In this document: positions 19,487 to 28,237 of the stretch, piece by piece
How the letters are laid out: every line of letters starts with the position of its first letter
Position numbering within the stretch: the first letter of the stretch is position 1
Assembly (NCBI GenBank): GCA_905221105.1
Contig: CAJNBW010000004.1
Coordinates: 1-64,000 of the forward strand
DNA length: 64,000 nt
Source: a bacterium
GTDB taxonomy: Bacteria > Bacillota > Bacilli > Lactobacillales > Streptococcaceae
Direction: 5' to 3'
Position numbers and translations under genes: made by a program
Notes under the pieces: model-generated
What the model was told of the DNA's origin: nothing
The model's database searches: none
Seen by the model: the letters and a program-made list of their open reading frames with translations, nothing else

Positions 19487-20488
19487 TTAATTTTCTCTCA
19501 TTATCTTCATAATATGTTTATCAAAGTCTGATATGATTTTTTGAGTTCGGTTAAATTTTTCATATTCCTGGATGGCTTTTGAGTCTGCTTGTTTCTTGGA
19601 AATACTTCCTTTTCCTTCTAAGATTTCATATTCATTAAAAGATAGAAAACGATCAATACTATCTGCCAATCCTCGCATTGTAAAAGTATTACGGCGCTCA
19701 ACCAAACCCTCGATATAATCAAAATAGGCTGTAACAGTTCGCTCTAGTTGTCGAATTTCTTTTTCTTGCAAATAGTTTTTAGCCACCGTTACATCTGATT
19801 TGAGCACTCGTCCATCAGGTGCATGTTTCCAAGTAGTTAATCCCATTTTTTCTTTACTGGCATCGGCTTGCTGATAGATAATTTCTGCAGCAGTATTTCC
19901 AGTAATTGCATAATGAAATTTATTTTGCACCATAGCATAGAAATTTTTAGTAATATCTGAGTTTCGATCATAATCTATGGCACATTCGGCAAAGATATCC
20001 GTAATTTGTTGATAGATTCGGCGCTCGCTAGAACGAATAGAGCGAATCCGTTCTAAAAGTTCACGGAAATAATCTTGTCCGAAAACTGTCTGTCCTTGTT
20101 TCAAGCGTTCATCATCTAAAACAAAACCTTTGATGATAAATTCTTTCAAGGTCTCGGTTGCCCAAATTCTAAATTGAGTAGCCTTGCTGGAATTTACGCG
20201 ATAGCCAACTGAAATAATAGCATCCAGGTTGTAATATTCAAGTTCACGCCGAACAGTTCTATTTCCCTCTTGTTGAACCTGTGCAAATTTTGCACAAGTT
20301 GACACCTTATCCAACTCACCACTATCATAAATGTTTCTCAAGTGCTTTGTAATGACACTTCGTTCAACTCCAAAGAGCTCTGCAAGACCTTTTTGAGTCA
20401 ACCAAAGATTTTCATCTTGTAAAAGGATATCCAGCTGAACGTCGCCATTTGGTGTAGTATACAGGATGAAATTAGAAATTTCATTCAA
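19487..20488 (-). CDS. RhuM family protein
   Basis: A 333-residue RhuM-family protein (COG3943). The N-terminal part (about 15-110) is a winged-helix/Bro-N-like domain: DENLWLTQKGLAELFGVERS, ITKHLRNIYDSGEL, and the family motif YYNLDAIISVGYRVNS. The C-terminal half is helical and ends with a basic tail. The biochemical function is unknown; relatives are found in pathogenicity islands and beside restriction systems. The TTG at 20488 is preferred as start since GGAGGTG lies upstream; an ATG eight codons earlier overlaps that site. It lies 31 bases after the small HhH gene and ahead of valS. Confidence 0.85.
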   Translation of the reverse strand: MNEISNFILYTTPNGDVQLDILLQDENLWLTQKGLAELFGVERSVITKHLRNIYDSGELDKVSTCAKFAQVQQEGNRTVRRELEYYNLDAIISVGYRVNSSKATQFRIWATETLKEFIIKGFVLDDERLKQGQTVFGQDYFRELLERIRSIRSSERRIYQQITDIFAECAIDYDRNSDITKNFYAMVQNKFHYAITGNTAAEIIYQQADASKEKMGLTTWKHAPDGRVLKSDVTVAKNYLQEKEIRQLERTVTAYFDYIEGLVERRNTFTMRGLADSIDRFLSFNEYEILEGKGSISKKQADSKAIQEYEKFNRTQKIISDFDKHIMKIMREN

Positions 20489-20519
20489 GACAATTCCACC
20501 TCCCCCCTTCAATAAACAA

Positions 20520-20690
20520 TTACTTCACTTTCTTAAACTGTATGCCGTTTTCTTTCAGCTTTTTAACGGTTACGGGACCAATTCCCTTCAAAGCGAGAAC
20601 TTCTTTTTCAGTCCATTTTTTGAAATCCGAAGACCTACGAATCCCATTTTCAACAAAAATATGAACAAAATCCAGCCAAATTTCCTTCAT
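20520..20690 (-). CDS. Small helix-hairpin-helix protein (56 residues)
   Basis: A 56-codon ORF beginning MKEIWLDFVHIFVENGIRRS and ending with a helix-hairpin-helix motif (LALKGIGPVTVKKLKENGI). It is clearly a paralogue of the last ~55 residues of the 131-residue protein encoded at 21536-21931. Its ATG overlaps the flavin reductase stop (ATGA), with GAGGAA as ribosome site, so the two are translationally coupled. The HhH motif suggests nonspecific nucleic acid binding; no function is known. Confidence 0.75.
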   Translation of the reverse strand: MKEIWLDFVHIFVENGIRRSSDFKKWTEKEVLALKGIGPVTVKKLKENGIQFKKVK

Positions 20691-21253
20691 TGGTTCCTCG
20701 CTTTTTTGATGAAGCTCCCCATAGGGTCTACTCTGTCATCTAGATAACGATAAACGCGCTGGTGGCCATCCCCCATAAAGTAAGTCGGCGCAAAACGGTC
20801 ATTCTTAAAATGCCCCTTATCATCCAAAAGTTCTGGATCAGCTAGTCGTTCAATAATCTTGGCAAAGATATGACAGATTCCATCTTCCTCGATAATCCGA
20901 TCTACTTGACAATCCAATACTACTGGACAGTCCTTTAAAATCGGTGCCTGAGTCTGTTCAGAAATCTCGTAGTCTAGCCCCAGATGTTTCAATTTCTCTC
21001 GATGGCTGATAAAACCAGCCTGCTCCATCTCGAGCATGAGTTTTTTATCAGGGATATTCACAGTAAACTTCTGGTAATGCTTGATTTGCTCAGCCGCATT
21101 TTCCTCAGCTCCGACACCGATGACTAGCCAATCTCCCAAGCTATAAGAGGAACTGCAGGTCGTGATATTGTGCCCAAAATTCTGATCCTGATACCCCAAA
21201 ATGAAAATAGGAAAGCCATAGTAGAGTTTACTTGTTCTAAAAGATTGCTTCAT
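20687..21253 (-). CDS. Flavin reductase family protein
   Basis: A 188-residue FMN-binding split-barrel protein of the flavin reductase-like family. It has the N-terminal strands YYGFPIFILGYQD and NITTCSSSYSLGDWLVIGV, and a conserved C-terminal FAPTYFMGDGHQRVYRY. It probably reduces a flavin with NAD(P)H, though the physiological partner cannot be told. AAAGGAGGTTGTT precedes the ATG. It is the first gene after a complete T-box leader, which is an unexpected regulator for this type of enzyme. Confidence 0.85.
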   Translation of the reverse strand: MKQSFRTSKLYYGFPIFILGYQDQNFGHNITTCSSSYSLGDWLVIGVGAEENAAEQIKHYQKFTVNIPDKKLMLEMEQAGFISHREKLKHLGLDYEISEQTQAPILKDCPVVLDCQVDRIIEEDGICHIFAKIIERLADPELLDDKGHFKNDRFAPTYFMGDGHQRVYRYLDDRVDPMGSFIKKARNQ

Positions 21254-21269
21254 AACAACCTCCTTTTAC

Positions 21270-21487
21270 TAAGACGCAAAAGAAAATCCCTGCCATCTAC
21301 ATGACAGGGACGAATGTATTTATCCGCGGTACCACCCAATTTCGGGCAGAGCCCGCAACTCTCGTCTTTAAAACAAAAAGACACTTTTATTTCAATTTTT
21401 CATCCATTAGCAACTAGTTTTGACACATTTGTGGACTTCTCAGCACCGCCACTTTCTGTAAAATGTGGGATTCAAAACACCTCTAAT
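21270..21487 (-). promoter_or_regulatory. T-box riboswitch leader (probable valine specifier)
   Basis: The leader carries the T-box consensus AATTGGGTGGTACCGCG (21341-21325) and a terminator, stem TCCCTGTCAT/ATGGCAGGGA (21310-21287) with TTTTCTTTT. Stem I closes with CCATTAG/CTAATGG. In the 3' side of its lower internal loop, GTT (valine) is followed by a purine, the usual specifier position. The UGGU bulge fits a tRNA with discriminator A, as tRNA-Val has. T-box identity is certain; the amino acid is inferred. Confidence 0.92.
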
Positions 21488-21493
21488 GGCTCT

Positions 21494-21522
21494 ATTGTAG
21501 CAAGATTTTTTCGGAAATGCAA
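21494..21522 (-). promoter_or_regulatory. Promoter of the T-box transcript
   Basis: Minus-strand TTGCAT (21522-21517), 17-base spacer and TACAAT (21499-21494) with an extended TGC upstream of the -10 box. Confidence 0.75.
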
Positions 21523-21535
21523 GGCTCAAGAAAGA

Positions 21536-21931
21536 TTACTTGAACTTGATGCCATTTTCTTTCAATTTCTTGATGGTAGCTGGTCCGATTCCTTTCAAGG
21601 CAAGGAGTTCTTTTTCAGTCCAGTTTTTGAAATCTGAAGCAGACTTAATTCCTTCGTCGTAGAAAGTTTTGGCACGGTCAAGTGGAAGTCCACCCAAATT
21701 TGCTGCAAAATCTTCTACAGAGTTGGCTACTTTTTGAGCTTGCTCTTTAGTAGCTTCTACTGCTTGTTCAACTTTTTTAGAAACAGCCTTACCAGCTTCG
21801 CTTGCTGACTGCTCTGCACGTTTTACGACTTTCTTTGTCTCTTCTACAACCTTAGTCACAGTACTTGAAAAGGCACCTGCGCGACGGAGGCTATTTCGTA
21901 ATTGTTTTTTACGATTGAGTTTCTTTGACAT
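21536..21931 (-). CDS. Alanine/lysine-rich helical protein with C-terminal HhH motif
   Basis: A 131-residue protein. The first ~20 residues are very basic (MSKKLNRKKQLRNSLRRAG). Residues about 20-78 are a long amphipathic Ala/Lys/Glu helix (EETKKVVKRAEQSASEAGKA), and the C-terminus (about 80-131) is a helix-hairpin-helix unit ending LLALKGIGPATIKKLKENG. The layout suggests a DNA-binding accessory protein, but no function is known. GAAAGGA serves as ribosome site. A 56-residue paralogue of the C-terminus lies 0.9 kb downstream. Confidence 0.85.
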   Translation of the reverse strand: MSKKLNRKKQLRNSLRRAGAFSSTVTKVVEETKKVVKRAEQSASEAGKAVSKKVEQAVEATKEQAQKVANSVEDFAANLGGLPLDRAKTFYDEGIKSASDFKNWTEKELLALKGIGPATIKKLKENGIKFK

Positions 21932-22026
21932 GATAAAATCCTTTCAATAAAAAACCCCTGCTCTGACAAGGATTTAATATAAATATTCTATCAAGATTTT
22001 AGTAAAAAATCAAGAATCTATCTCGT

Positions 22027-22281
22027 TTAATAATTCCGCTCACCAAACAAGCCTTCTGGCAAATCATGGAATCCCTTACCTGCCTTGAAATTTTCAAATT
22101 TTCCAAGCAAGAACTGATAGGCATCCAAGCGGCTTTCGTAGCGAATCATGGCATCTTTGGCACGCTCGTCTTGGTCTTCTTCATAGACTTTTTTGCTTTC
22201 CTTGTGCGCCATGTCGTTAATCATAATCTGGGTATTGACCCAAGCTTCAAATTCCTTCATAAATTCTTGTTCGTAACTCAT
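22027..22281 (-). CDS. DUF1912 family protein
   Basis: An 84-residue soluble, highly charged helical protein of the streptococcal DUF1912 family (MSYEQEFMKEFEAWVNTQI ... LPEGLFGERNY). Function unknown. It lies nine bases after the DUF438 gene and is probably cotranscribed with it. A short hairpin with a T-run (CCTTG/CAGGG, then GTTTTTT) lies downstream at about 21950-21975. Confidence 0.85.
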   Translation of the reverse strand: MSYEQEFMKEFEAWVNTQIMINDMAHKESKKVYEEDQDERAKDAMIRYESRLDAYQFLLGKFENFKAGKGFHDLPEGLFGERNY

Positions 22282-22290
22282 TTTTTCTCC

Positions 22291-23625
22291 TTATTCTAAT
22301 CCACGGAAATAGTCCGTGTCAATCTCACGGTAGGGCTGGATATCCTGAACGTATTCCAGCACACCTTGGAATTCTCCGTTTTCATCGTGTACTGCGGCAT
22401 AGGTGATGTGGACAAACTTGCCTCGCGACTCCGACTTGAACCACATTTCATACTTGTCCTTGACTCCTTCACGCAGCCCCTTCATGATGGTCTTGACCTT
22501 GTCCAAATACTTGGGCGGATGGCAAAGTTCAACATTGCGCCCGACTTGAGACGGTGTTCGTTTGAAAATCATCTCATCAGCTGGCGCATTGTCATTGTAA
22601 TACTGGAAAATATCGTCTTTATTGACAAAGGTAATCTCCATAGGGAGGTGATTGAGGATGAGATTGGCCTGCTCGACTGAAAGATAGCCATTACCAAAAG
22701 CCTGTTGGCTATGACGGTCCAGCACTGCTTCCTTTTCCTTGGGGGTAAAGGTAATGGTAAACTGACCTTCTGGCGTATCGATAACTTGCTGAACTTGACC
22801 TTCTTCTGTATCTAACTGAATAGGCTCCTCTGCACTCTTTTCCTCAACAAAACTCTGTCTTTCTGGTACCCATTTCTCAGACGGACGGATGATGGCATAG
22901 CCGTAAGAATCGCTCTCCTCCGCAATCTGAAGCCAGTCATCCTGGGTAAAGGACTCAAGAAGAATCATGAGGAGGATGGACTCTTCCTTGAAAATCATAC
23001 TTTCAAACTCTGTCGCAAAAGCTTCAAAATCTTCCTTTACAGTAGAAATCGGCACTTCTGGTAATGACTTAGCTGTTGCTAGAGCTGTCTGAAAGAGTTC
23101 TCTGATCTGGTCATCCACTCCCCACATGACCTTAGGAGGTGAATCGTGACCATAGTGCTCCATGATAGGAAAGAAGAGTTCTTCTTTACGTTGGTAATGG
23201 ATATCAAATTGACCCACAAGTCCCATCTGACGCACCAAACCCTTACGCATCTCAGCAAGCATTTCTTCATCTTCCATAGACTCATAGGTATCTAACAATC
23301 TCCGAATGCGAATCAAGGCAGCGCGGAGAGCCAGATTTTCATCCTTGAAGACCCGAACTGGGTGGCCAGGGTGCTCGGTATCTGCAACTTCGACACCCTT
23401 AACAGCATTTTTAAAAAGATTGGCATGGACATCACAGAGTTCCATGACATCTTCAAAGGTAACACCTGAGTCTGAGTTCATCAACTCGTGCTCCATGAGA
23501 GAAATCTCGATGGCTGACACACCTGTAAAGGTCGCATCAAAGCGCTCTTGAACAGACTCAGGAGAGGCGCCATTATGCAATTCTAACAAAATGTCCCGTA
23601 GGACATGAATCCGTTCATCTGCCAT
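22291..23625 (-). CDS. DUF438/hemerythrin/PAS domain protein
   Basis: A 444-residue protein with an N-terminal DUF438 domain (about 1-85), a hemerythrin-like helical bundle (about 85-240, with the histidine/glutamate-rich stretch FDIHYQRKEELFFPIMEHYG) and a C-terminal PAS domain (about 310-440: MEITFVNKDDIFQYYNDN, VRDIQ-type end). Such proteins are thought to sense oxygen, nitric oxide or redox state through a di-iron or haem cofactor. Its ATG overlaps the stop of the DUF1858 gene (TAATG). No output domain is present, so a partner is needed. Confidence 0.85.
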   Translation of the reverse strand: MADERIHVLRDILLELHNGASPESVQERFDATFTGVSAIEISLMEHELMNSDSGVTFEDVMELCDVHANLFKNAVKGVEVADTEHPGHPVRVFKDENLALRAALIRIRRLLDTYESMEDEEMLAEMRKGLVRQMGLVGQFDIHYQRKEELFFPIMEHYGHDSPPKVMWGVDDQIRELFQTALATAKSLPEVPISTVKEDFEAFATEFESMIFKEESILLMILLESFTQDDWLQIAEESDSYGYAIIRPSEKWVPERQSFVEEKSAEEPIQLDTEEGQVQQVIDTPEGQFTITFTPKEKEAVLDRHSQQAFGNGYLSVEQANLILNHLPMEITFVNKDDIFQYYNDNAPADEMIFKRTPSQVGRNVELCHPPKYLDKVKTIMKGLREGVKDKYEMWFKSESRGKFVHITYAAVHDENGEFQGVLEYVQDIQPYREIDTDYFRGLE

Positions 23626-23858
23626 TAGTCTAATCCAATCACTTCGTAGCCATTTGCTTCCAGTGTGCGAACAATCTTGTCCATAGGAGTTCCTTCTAGC
23701 TTAGAACCCTGCTTAAGCGATACTTTGCGACCGACTGTGTTGCGCATCAAGGGATTGGCTAGAGGTTTAAAACCGAGCTCCACTAGGATTTCCAAGACTT
23801 CTGGATGCTTATCCACCACTTCTGCAACAGGAATTGACACATCGATTATATTATCCAT
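23625..23858 (-). CDS. DUF1858 domain protein
   Basis: A 77-residue DUF1858 protein (MDNIIDVSIPVAEVVDKHPE ... ANGYEVIGLD). DUF1858 is often fused to or paired with DUF438 and hybrid-cluster type proteins, and here it is translationally coupled to the DUF438 gene by a TAATG overlap. An upstream in-frame start (23870) exists, but GGAGGTCGTA positions the ribosome for the ATG at 23858. Function unknown; a joint sensing role with the DUF438 protein is inferred. Confidence 0.85.
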   Translation of the reverse strand: MDNIIDVSIPVAEVVDKHPEVLEILVELGFKPLANPLMRNTVGRKVSLKQGSKLEGTPMDKIVRTLEANGYEVIGLD

Positions 23859-23974
23859 TACGACCTCCACTGAATCTTCTAAAATGATTTTACTGTTTAT
23901 ATTATATCATAAGGAAAGAGATTAAAAAACTAGCAGTACAAGACTTACTAGTTCTCTGAAACTTGAATTACGGC

Positions 23975-24127
23975 CTAAAAAAGTTTAAAAAGCCAATCCA
24001 ATAACTTAAATAATAGCTTGTAAAACAGCAATTGGACTGCAAAAGAGATGATCATCCAAAAGAATTTCACAATTCCAATGATTGGTTTGATAAAAATAAT
24101 GGCAAGAAGACCCAAAAAAAATTTCAT
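23975..24127 (-). CDS. 50-residue hydrophobic membrane protein
   Basis: A 50-codon ORF encoding MKFFLGLLAIIFIKPIIGIV and a second hydrophobic stretch (FFWMIISFAVQLLFY), ending LDWLFKLF. It could form one or two membrane helices or a membrane-bound amphipathic peptide. Its ATG overlaps the TGA of the 60-residue gene upstream (ATGA), which supports it as a translated gene. Function unknown; toxin-like small peptides look similar, but nothing proves this. Confidence 0.6.
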   Translation of the reverse strand: MKFFLGLLAIIFIKPIIGIVKFFWMIISFAVQLLFYKLLFKLLDWLFKLF

Positions 24128-24306
24128 TCTCTCTCCTCTGGCTTGATGAGCCACCGAGCCGTATCCATTAGCTTGTTTGCAATAAAAAGTTTCCCCAGAC
24201 CGACAACGACATTGTCATCTTTCTTTATCGTTTTCATTACTTTTACACCTTGCACGGTCAAAAAGTAATTCCCATAAATTTTAGCAAAAGCTTTGATAGG
24301 TCCCAT
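24124..24306 (-). CDS. 60-residue small protein, unknown
   Basis: A 60-codon ORF (MGPIKAFAKIYGNYFLTVQG ... ARWLIKPEERE) with a good ribosome site (AGAGGAAAG). It is basic and partly amphipathic, and not assigned to any family. It is coupled to the following 50-residue membrane gene by an ATGA overlap, so the pair forms a small two-gene unit lying between the DUF1858 group and rbfA. Confidence 0.6.
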   Translation of the reverse strand: MGPIKAFAKIYGNYFLTVQGVKVMKTIKKDDNVVVGLGKLFIANKLMDTARWLIKPEERE

Positions 24307-24497
24307 ATTCTCTTTCCTCTTTTAGCTACACTTTAAAATATTAACGATACCAGTCTTGCTGACTATTTCTGAAAAATCGCTTTATCTTATTTTTTCAATT
24401 CCTATACTATCATACAAGCTAAATTTTATAAAGCTTTTTAATAATGTTTAATTCTAGAAAGATTCCGCCAGCATGTTTTATTGTCTTTTCCTCCACC

Positions 24498-24520
24498 AAA
24501 AAAGAGGGTTTCCCCTCCTT
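24498..24520 (-). terminator. Terminator of the rimP-rbfA operon
   Basis: Minus-strand stem AAGGAGGG/CCCTCTT with GAAA loop followed by TTTTTT, directly after the rbfA stop. Confidence 0.85.
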
Positions 24521-24521
24521 C

Positions 24522-24872
24522 TTAGTTCTTATCCAGATTGCGTAGCATTTCGTCAATCTTGTTTCCATATTCAATGGATTCGTCTTTGACGAAGGTCAAA
24601 TCAGGGATTTTATACAATTTTAAATTGCGACCTAGTTCACGTTTGATGGTACCAGTTGCTTTCTCAAGCCCGATTTGAGCTTTTTGGTTATCCGAAGCAA
24701 GGTTACTCAAAATGGTGTAGTAAACCTTGGCAACAGACAAGTCACCCAGCATCTGAACATCTGTGATGGTCACACCTTGGACACGCGGATCACGGACTTT
24801 CTTTTGCAAAATCTCATTTACTTCACGCTTGATTTCCATGCCCACACGATCCGTACGGAAATGATTTGCCAT
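24522..24872 (-). CDS. rbfA: Ribosome-binding factor A
   Basis: A 116-residue RbfA, a KH-fold factor needed for 30S maturation and 16S 5'-end processing. It begins [20 protein letters not shown] and has the typical [13 protein letters not shown] and [17 protein letters not shown]. The ATG at 24872 is chosen for its GAAAGGA ribosome site; nine more codons upstream are open but unlikely. It is the last gene of the rimP operon, separated from infB by 250 bases that contain a structured repeat. Confidence 0.95.
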   Translation of the reverse strand: MANHFRTDRVGMEIKREVNEILQKKVRDPRVQGVTITDVQMLGDLSVAKVYYTILSNLASDNQKAQIGLEKATGTIKRELGRNLKLYKIPDLTFVKDESIEYGNKIDEMLRNLDKN

Positions 24873-24900
24873 GATATTCCTTTCTCTACTTTGAACCAAA

Positions 24901-24975
24901 AGCTAGGCCAGCAGACCTAGCTATTTTTAAATTTATTGATTTTCAGTTCAAATTGAAACGAAGTGCAATTTGAAC
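24901..24975. repeat. Two inverted repeats between infB and rbfA
   Basis: AGCTAGG/CCTAGCT (24901-24922) and GTTCAAATT/AATTTGAAC (24946-24974) form strong stems. On the operon strand the first is followed only by TTTTGG, so it could act as a weak or partial terminator before rbfA. Confidence 0.55.
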
Positions 24976-24987
24976 TCATCCGCTTCT

Positions 24988-25108
24988 TTCGCCGTGGTGA
25001 AAGTGATGGAACTGATTTATCAGTCCCATCACAGGGAATTTTTGAGACCCTAGGCTCAAAAATAAGCAATGAAACCATCGGTTTGCTTGCGTCCCTCACC
25101 ACCTAAGA
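24988..25108 (-). repeat. Multi-branch structured repeat, copy A
   Basis: On the minus strand GTGGTGA (from 25103 down) and TCACCAC (ending near 24993) close a region holding three hairpins: AAACC/GGTTT, ATTTTTGAG/CTCAAAAAT with loop CCTAGGGT, and GACTGAT/ATCAGTT inside GATGG/CCATC. The same order, loop and flanks recur at 45118-45235 and 40976-41096. It does not match BOX, RUP or SPRITE as I remember them. Confidence 0.8.
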
Positions 25109-25122
25109 AAGGAGCAAAAATC

Positions 25123-27921
25123 TTATCGTTTGATTTCTTCCATGACATAAGCCTCAATCACATCATCTGTCTTGATATCATTGTAGCCGTCAATCATCAA
25201 TCCACCTTCACGACCGTTTGTAACTTCTTTGACGTCGTCTTTATAGTGTTTCAAGCTTGCGAGTTCACCATCATAGATAACGACACCGTCACGGATAACA
25301 CGGACTTTAGAGTCACGGGTAACCTTACCGTTGATAACCATGAATCCACCGATAGTTCCGACTTTAGATACCTTGAAGGTTTCACGGATAACTGCTTCAC
25401 CGATAACTTTTTCTTCGAATTCTGGATCAAGCATCCCTTTCATGGCTTCTTCCATCTCTTCAATAACCTTGTAGATAATGCTGTGAAGACGGATTTCTAC
25501 ATCGTCAGCTTCAGCTTGTTGACGAGCTTGTGGTGTAGGGCGTACGTTGAAACCAACGATGAAGGCATTTGAAGCTTCCGCAAGAGTCACGTCAGATTCG
25601 TTGATGGCACCGACTGCTGAGTGGACGATGGTCACTTTCACACCTTCCACATCGATTTTTTGAAGTGAGGCAGAAAGGGCTTCAACAGAACCTTGTACAT
25701 CGGCCTTGATGATAACGTTAACTGACTTAAGTTCACCAGCTTTAAGCGTATCAAAGAGGTTTTCAAGACTGACACGTTGGGTAGCTTGACGTTGTTTCAT
25801 AAGGGCACGTTTGGCACGCTCTTCACCGGCTGCACGCGCAGATTTTTCATCCTCGTAAACGGCAAAGTGGTCACCCGCCATTGGCGCTTCGTTCAAACCT
25901 GTGATAGAAACTGGTGTTGATGGTCCAGCCACCTTAACACGACGACCAAGGTCATTGGTCATAGCACGGACACGACCGAAGGTATTTCCGACAACGATAG
26001 GATCTTGGACATTCAAGGTACCTTGCTGAACAAGAAGGGTTGCAACCGCACCTTTTCCTTTATCCAAGCGCGCTTCGATAACTGTACCAATCGCACGAAC
26101 TGTTGGGTCTGCCTTGAGTTCTTGGATTTCAGCCACAAGAAGGACTGTTTCCAACAATTCTTCGATGTTTTGGTTGAATTTAGCTGAGATTTCAACAAAT
26201 TCAGAATCTCCGCCCCAAGCAGTTGACATAACCCCATGCTCTGCCAATTCACCGATAACGCGTTCTGGGTTGGCACCTGGTTTATCAATCTTGTTGATGG
26301 CTACGATGATTGGAACGTTGGCCGCTTTTGAGTGGTTAATGGCTTCGATAGTCTGAGGCATAACCCCGTCATCTGCCGCTACGACCAAGATAGTAATATC
26401 GGTAACAGATGCACCACGCGCACGCATAGATGTAAAGGCCGCGTGTCCTGGTGTATCAAGGAAGGTAATCTTCTTGCCATTTTCCACGATTTGGTAGGCA
26501 CCGATATGCTGAGTGATACCACCTGCTTCACCTGTCGCAACACGAGAGTTACGAAGGGTATCTAGGAGTGTTGTTTTACCGTGGTCAACGTGACCCATGA
26601 TAGTTACAACTGGTGGACGCTCAACCAATTCATCTTCATTAAGGTAGCCATCTTCGACAAAGAAACGTTCGATATCAGCATTATCCACTTCAACCTTTTG
26701 TTTGGCTTCGATACCATAATCCACCATGAGGAGTTCGATTGTTTCCCCATCCAAGGATTGGTTTTGTGTGGCCATGACACCCATCATAAAGAGTTTCTTA
26801 ACGATTTCAGCTGGTTCACGTTTGATACGTTTTGCGATTTCCGCAACGGTCATACCATCTGTATACTCAAATTCTGTTGGCAATTCATGGAACTTACGCT
26901 CTGTAACAGGTTTTGGAGCCTGATTACGGTTGTTCTTGTTATTGCCTTTTTTGTTCTTCTTGTTGTTATTCCAGTTACTATTCTTTTGATTTCTCACTTG
27001 ATTTTGACTACTTCGATTCTTTTGTTGTTTTCTAGGACCATCTTCTTCGTGATCATAATCGTCACGATTTTTGTCTGGTCGAGCTTGTTTTTTACGACGC
27101 GTATCCACTGCAGGTTCTTTTTTCTCAGGGACGACTTCAACCACTGCTTGAACTTGCTGTGCTTGTTGCGCTTGTTCAGCTAACTTAGCAGCTTCTTCAA
27201 AGATTTCCTCTGGTTCCTTGCGTTTGTTAGCTTGAGCCAAGGCTTCTTTGGCAGCCTGAGTCTGCTTAAAGCGTTCCTCGCTTGAACGTGCGTATTCTGC
27301 ATTTTGCTCTGCTTTCAATGCTGCCGCACGGGCTTTAAAGTCAATGCGTGGAGCCGCTTGATTTGGACGCTTGTCCTCTTGTTGACGGCGCTCATTTCCA
27401 CGATTCTGCTGACCTTGCTGTTTCTTAGCTTGGTCATTAAAGCGACGATTGTCGCGGTTGCCTTGACCTTGTTTTCCACCATTACGGCCGTCATTTTTCT
27501 GACGGTTGCCGTTTTGTTGTTGGTCACGGTTATTGCCCTTATTTTGCTTGCGTCTTTCTGCCTGCTCTTTGGCACGAGCTTCACGTTCAGCCTTGAAATT
27601 ACGGCTTTGTGGTTTCGCTGCTACTTTTTCTGCTTTAGGAGCAACTGGCTCAGCGGGTTTCGCCTCTTCCTTGGCTACAGCTGGTTTAGCTGGCTCAGAT
27701 TTTTCGGCTTTCTTTTCTGCACTTGCTTTTGGTGTTGCAGGTTTTGCTTCTGCTTTCGGAGCAGCAGGCTTAAAGCTGGCAGCGATTTTTGCAGCAACAG
27801 CTTCTTCCACACTTGATGAGTGGCTTTTCACATCTAAGCCCAACTCTTTTGCACGCGCTACAACTTCTTTACTTTCTTTTCCAAGTTCTTTTGCGATTTC
27901 GTACAATCTTTTCTTAGACAA
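25123..27921 (-). CDS. infB: Translation initiation factor IF-2
   Basis: A 932-residue IF-2, the GTPase that brings fMet-tRNA to the 30S subunit. The N-terminal domain (about 1-52) is followed by a long low-complexity Lys/Ala/Pro and then Asn/Gln/Arg-rich linker (about 53-340), the G domain with [12 protein letters not shown] (about residue 442), DTPGHAAF and NKIDKP, and the C-terminal beta-barrel tRNA-binding domains. It lies 16 bases after the L7Ae-family gene in the nusA operon. Confidence 0.99.
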   Translation of the reverse strand: MSKKRLYEIAKELGKESKEVVARAKELGLDVKSHSSSVEEAVAAKIAASFKPAAPKAEAKPATPKASAEKKAEKSEPAKPAVAKEEAKPAEPVAPKAEKVAAKPQSRNFKAEREARAKEQAERRKQNKGNNRDQQQNGNRQKNDGRNGGKQGQGNRDNRRFNDQAKKQQGQQNRGNERRQQEDKRPNQAAPRIDFKARAAALKAEQNAEYARSSEERFKQTQAAKEALAQANKRKEPEEIFEEAAKLAEQAQQAQQVQAVVEVVPEKKEPAVDTRRKKQARPDKNRDDYDHEEDGPRKQQKNRSSQNQVRNQKNSNWNNNKKNKKGNNKNNRNQAPKPVTERKFHELPTEFEYTDGMTVAEIAKRIKREPAEIVKKLFMMGVMATQNQSLDGETIELLMVDYGIEAKQKVEVDNADIERFFVEDGYLNEDELVERPPVVTIMGHVDHGKTTLLDTLRNSRVATGEAGGITQHIGAYQIVENGKKITFLDTPGHAAFTSMRARGASVTDITILVVAADDGVMPQTIEAINHSKAANVPIIVAINKIDKPGANPERVIGELAEHGVMSTAWGGDSEFVEISAKFNQNIEELLETVLLVAEIQELKADPTVRAIGTVIEARLDKGKGAVATLLVQQGTLNVQDPIVVGNTFGRVRAMTNDLGRRVKVAGPSTPVSITGLNEAPMAGDHFAVYEDEKSARAAGEERAKRALMKQRQATQRVSLENLFDTLKAGELKSVNVIIKADVQGSVEALSASLQKIDVEGVKVTIVHSAVGAINESDVTLAEASNAFIVGFNVRPTPQARQQAEADDVEIRLHSIIYKVIEEMEEAMKGMLDPEFEEKVIGEAVIRETFKVSKVGTIGGFMVINGKVTRDSKVRVIRDGVVIYDGELASLKHYKDDVKEVTNGREGGLMIDGYNDIKTDDVIEAYVMEEIKR

Positions 27922-27937
27922 ATCATGTCCTCCTCTT

Positions 27938-28237
27938 CTATTCCATAAGAGACCTCATTTTCTTTGTAAATCCAGCATCTGTCACAGCCAAAACCTTTCT
28001 CGATTTCCCGACTGCTATGCTTAATTCCAGTGTTGAAAACACGGTTACAATTTCTACTTGATAATACTGACTTTTATCTTGAATCTTCTTGGTCAGATTG
28101 GGGCCAGCATCATGAGCTAGAAAGACCAACTTAGCCTTGCCATCTTGAATGGCTTTGACCACCAGTTCTTCACCCGATATGATTCGGCCTGCTCGCTGAG
28201 CGAGTCCCAAGAGATTGCTTATCTTTTGCTTATTCAA
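27938..28237 (-). CDS. ylxQ: L7Ae-family ribosomal/RNA-binding protein (YlxQ)
   Basis: A 99-residue L7Ae/L30e-like protein ([20 protein letters not shown] ... [18 protein letters not shown]) that binds kink-turn RNA in related bacteria. It overlaps the upstream DUF448 gene by eight bases and precedes infB. The nusA-ylxR-ylxQ-infB order is widely conserved in Firmicutes. Its physiological RNA target is unclear. Confidence 0.92.
   Translation of the reverse strand: MNKQKISNLLGLAQRAGRIISGEELVVKAIQDGKAKLVFLAHDAGPNLTKKIQDKSQYYQVEIVTVFSTLELSIAVGKSRKVLAVTDAGFTKKMRSLME

Noticed and set aside
23929..23955. Inverted repeat AACTAG/CTAGTT after the 50-residue gene
   Set aside because: The stem is only six base pairs with a long loop and no T-run, so it is too weak to call.
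26581..27816. Long plus-strand frames of 200 and 170 codons opposite infB
   Set aside because: They mirror the low-complexity Lys/Ala/Gln-rich linker of IF-2 and show no independent gene features.
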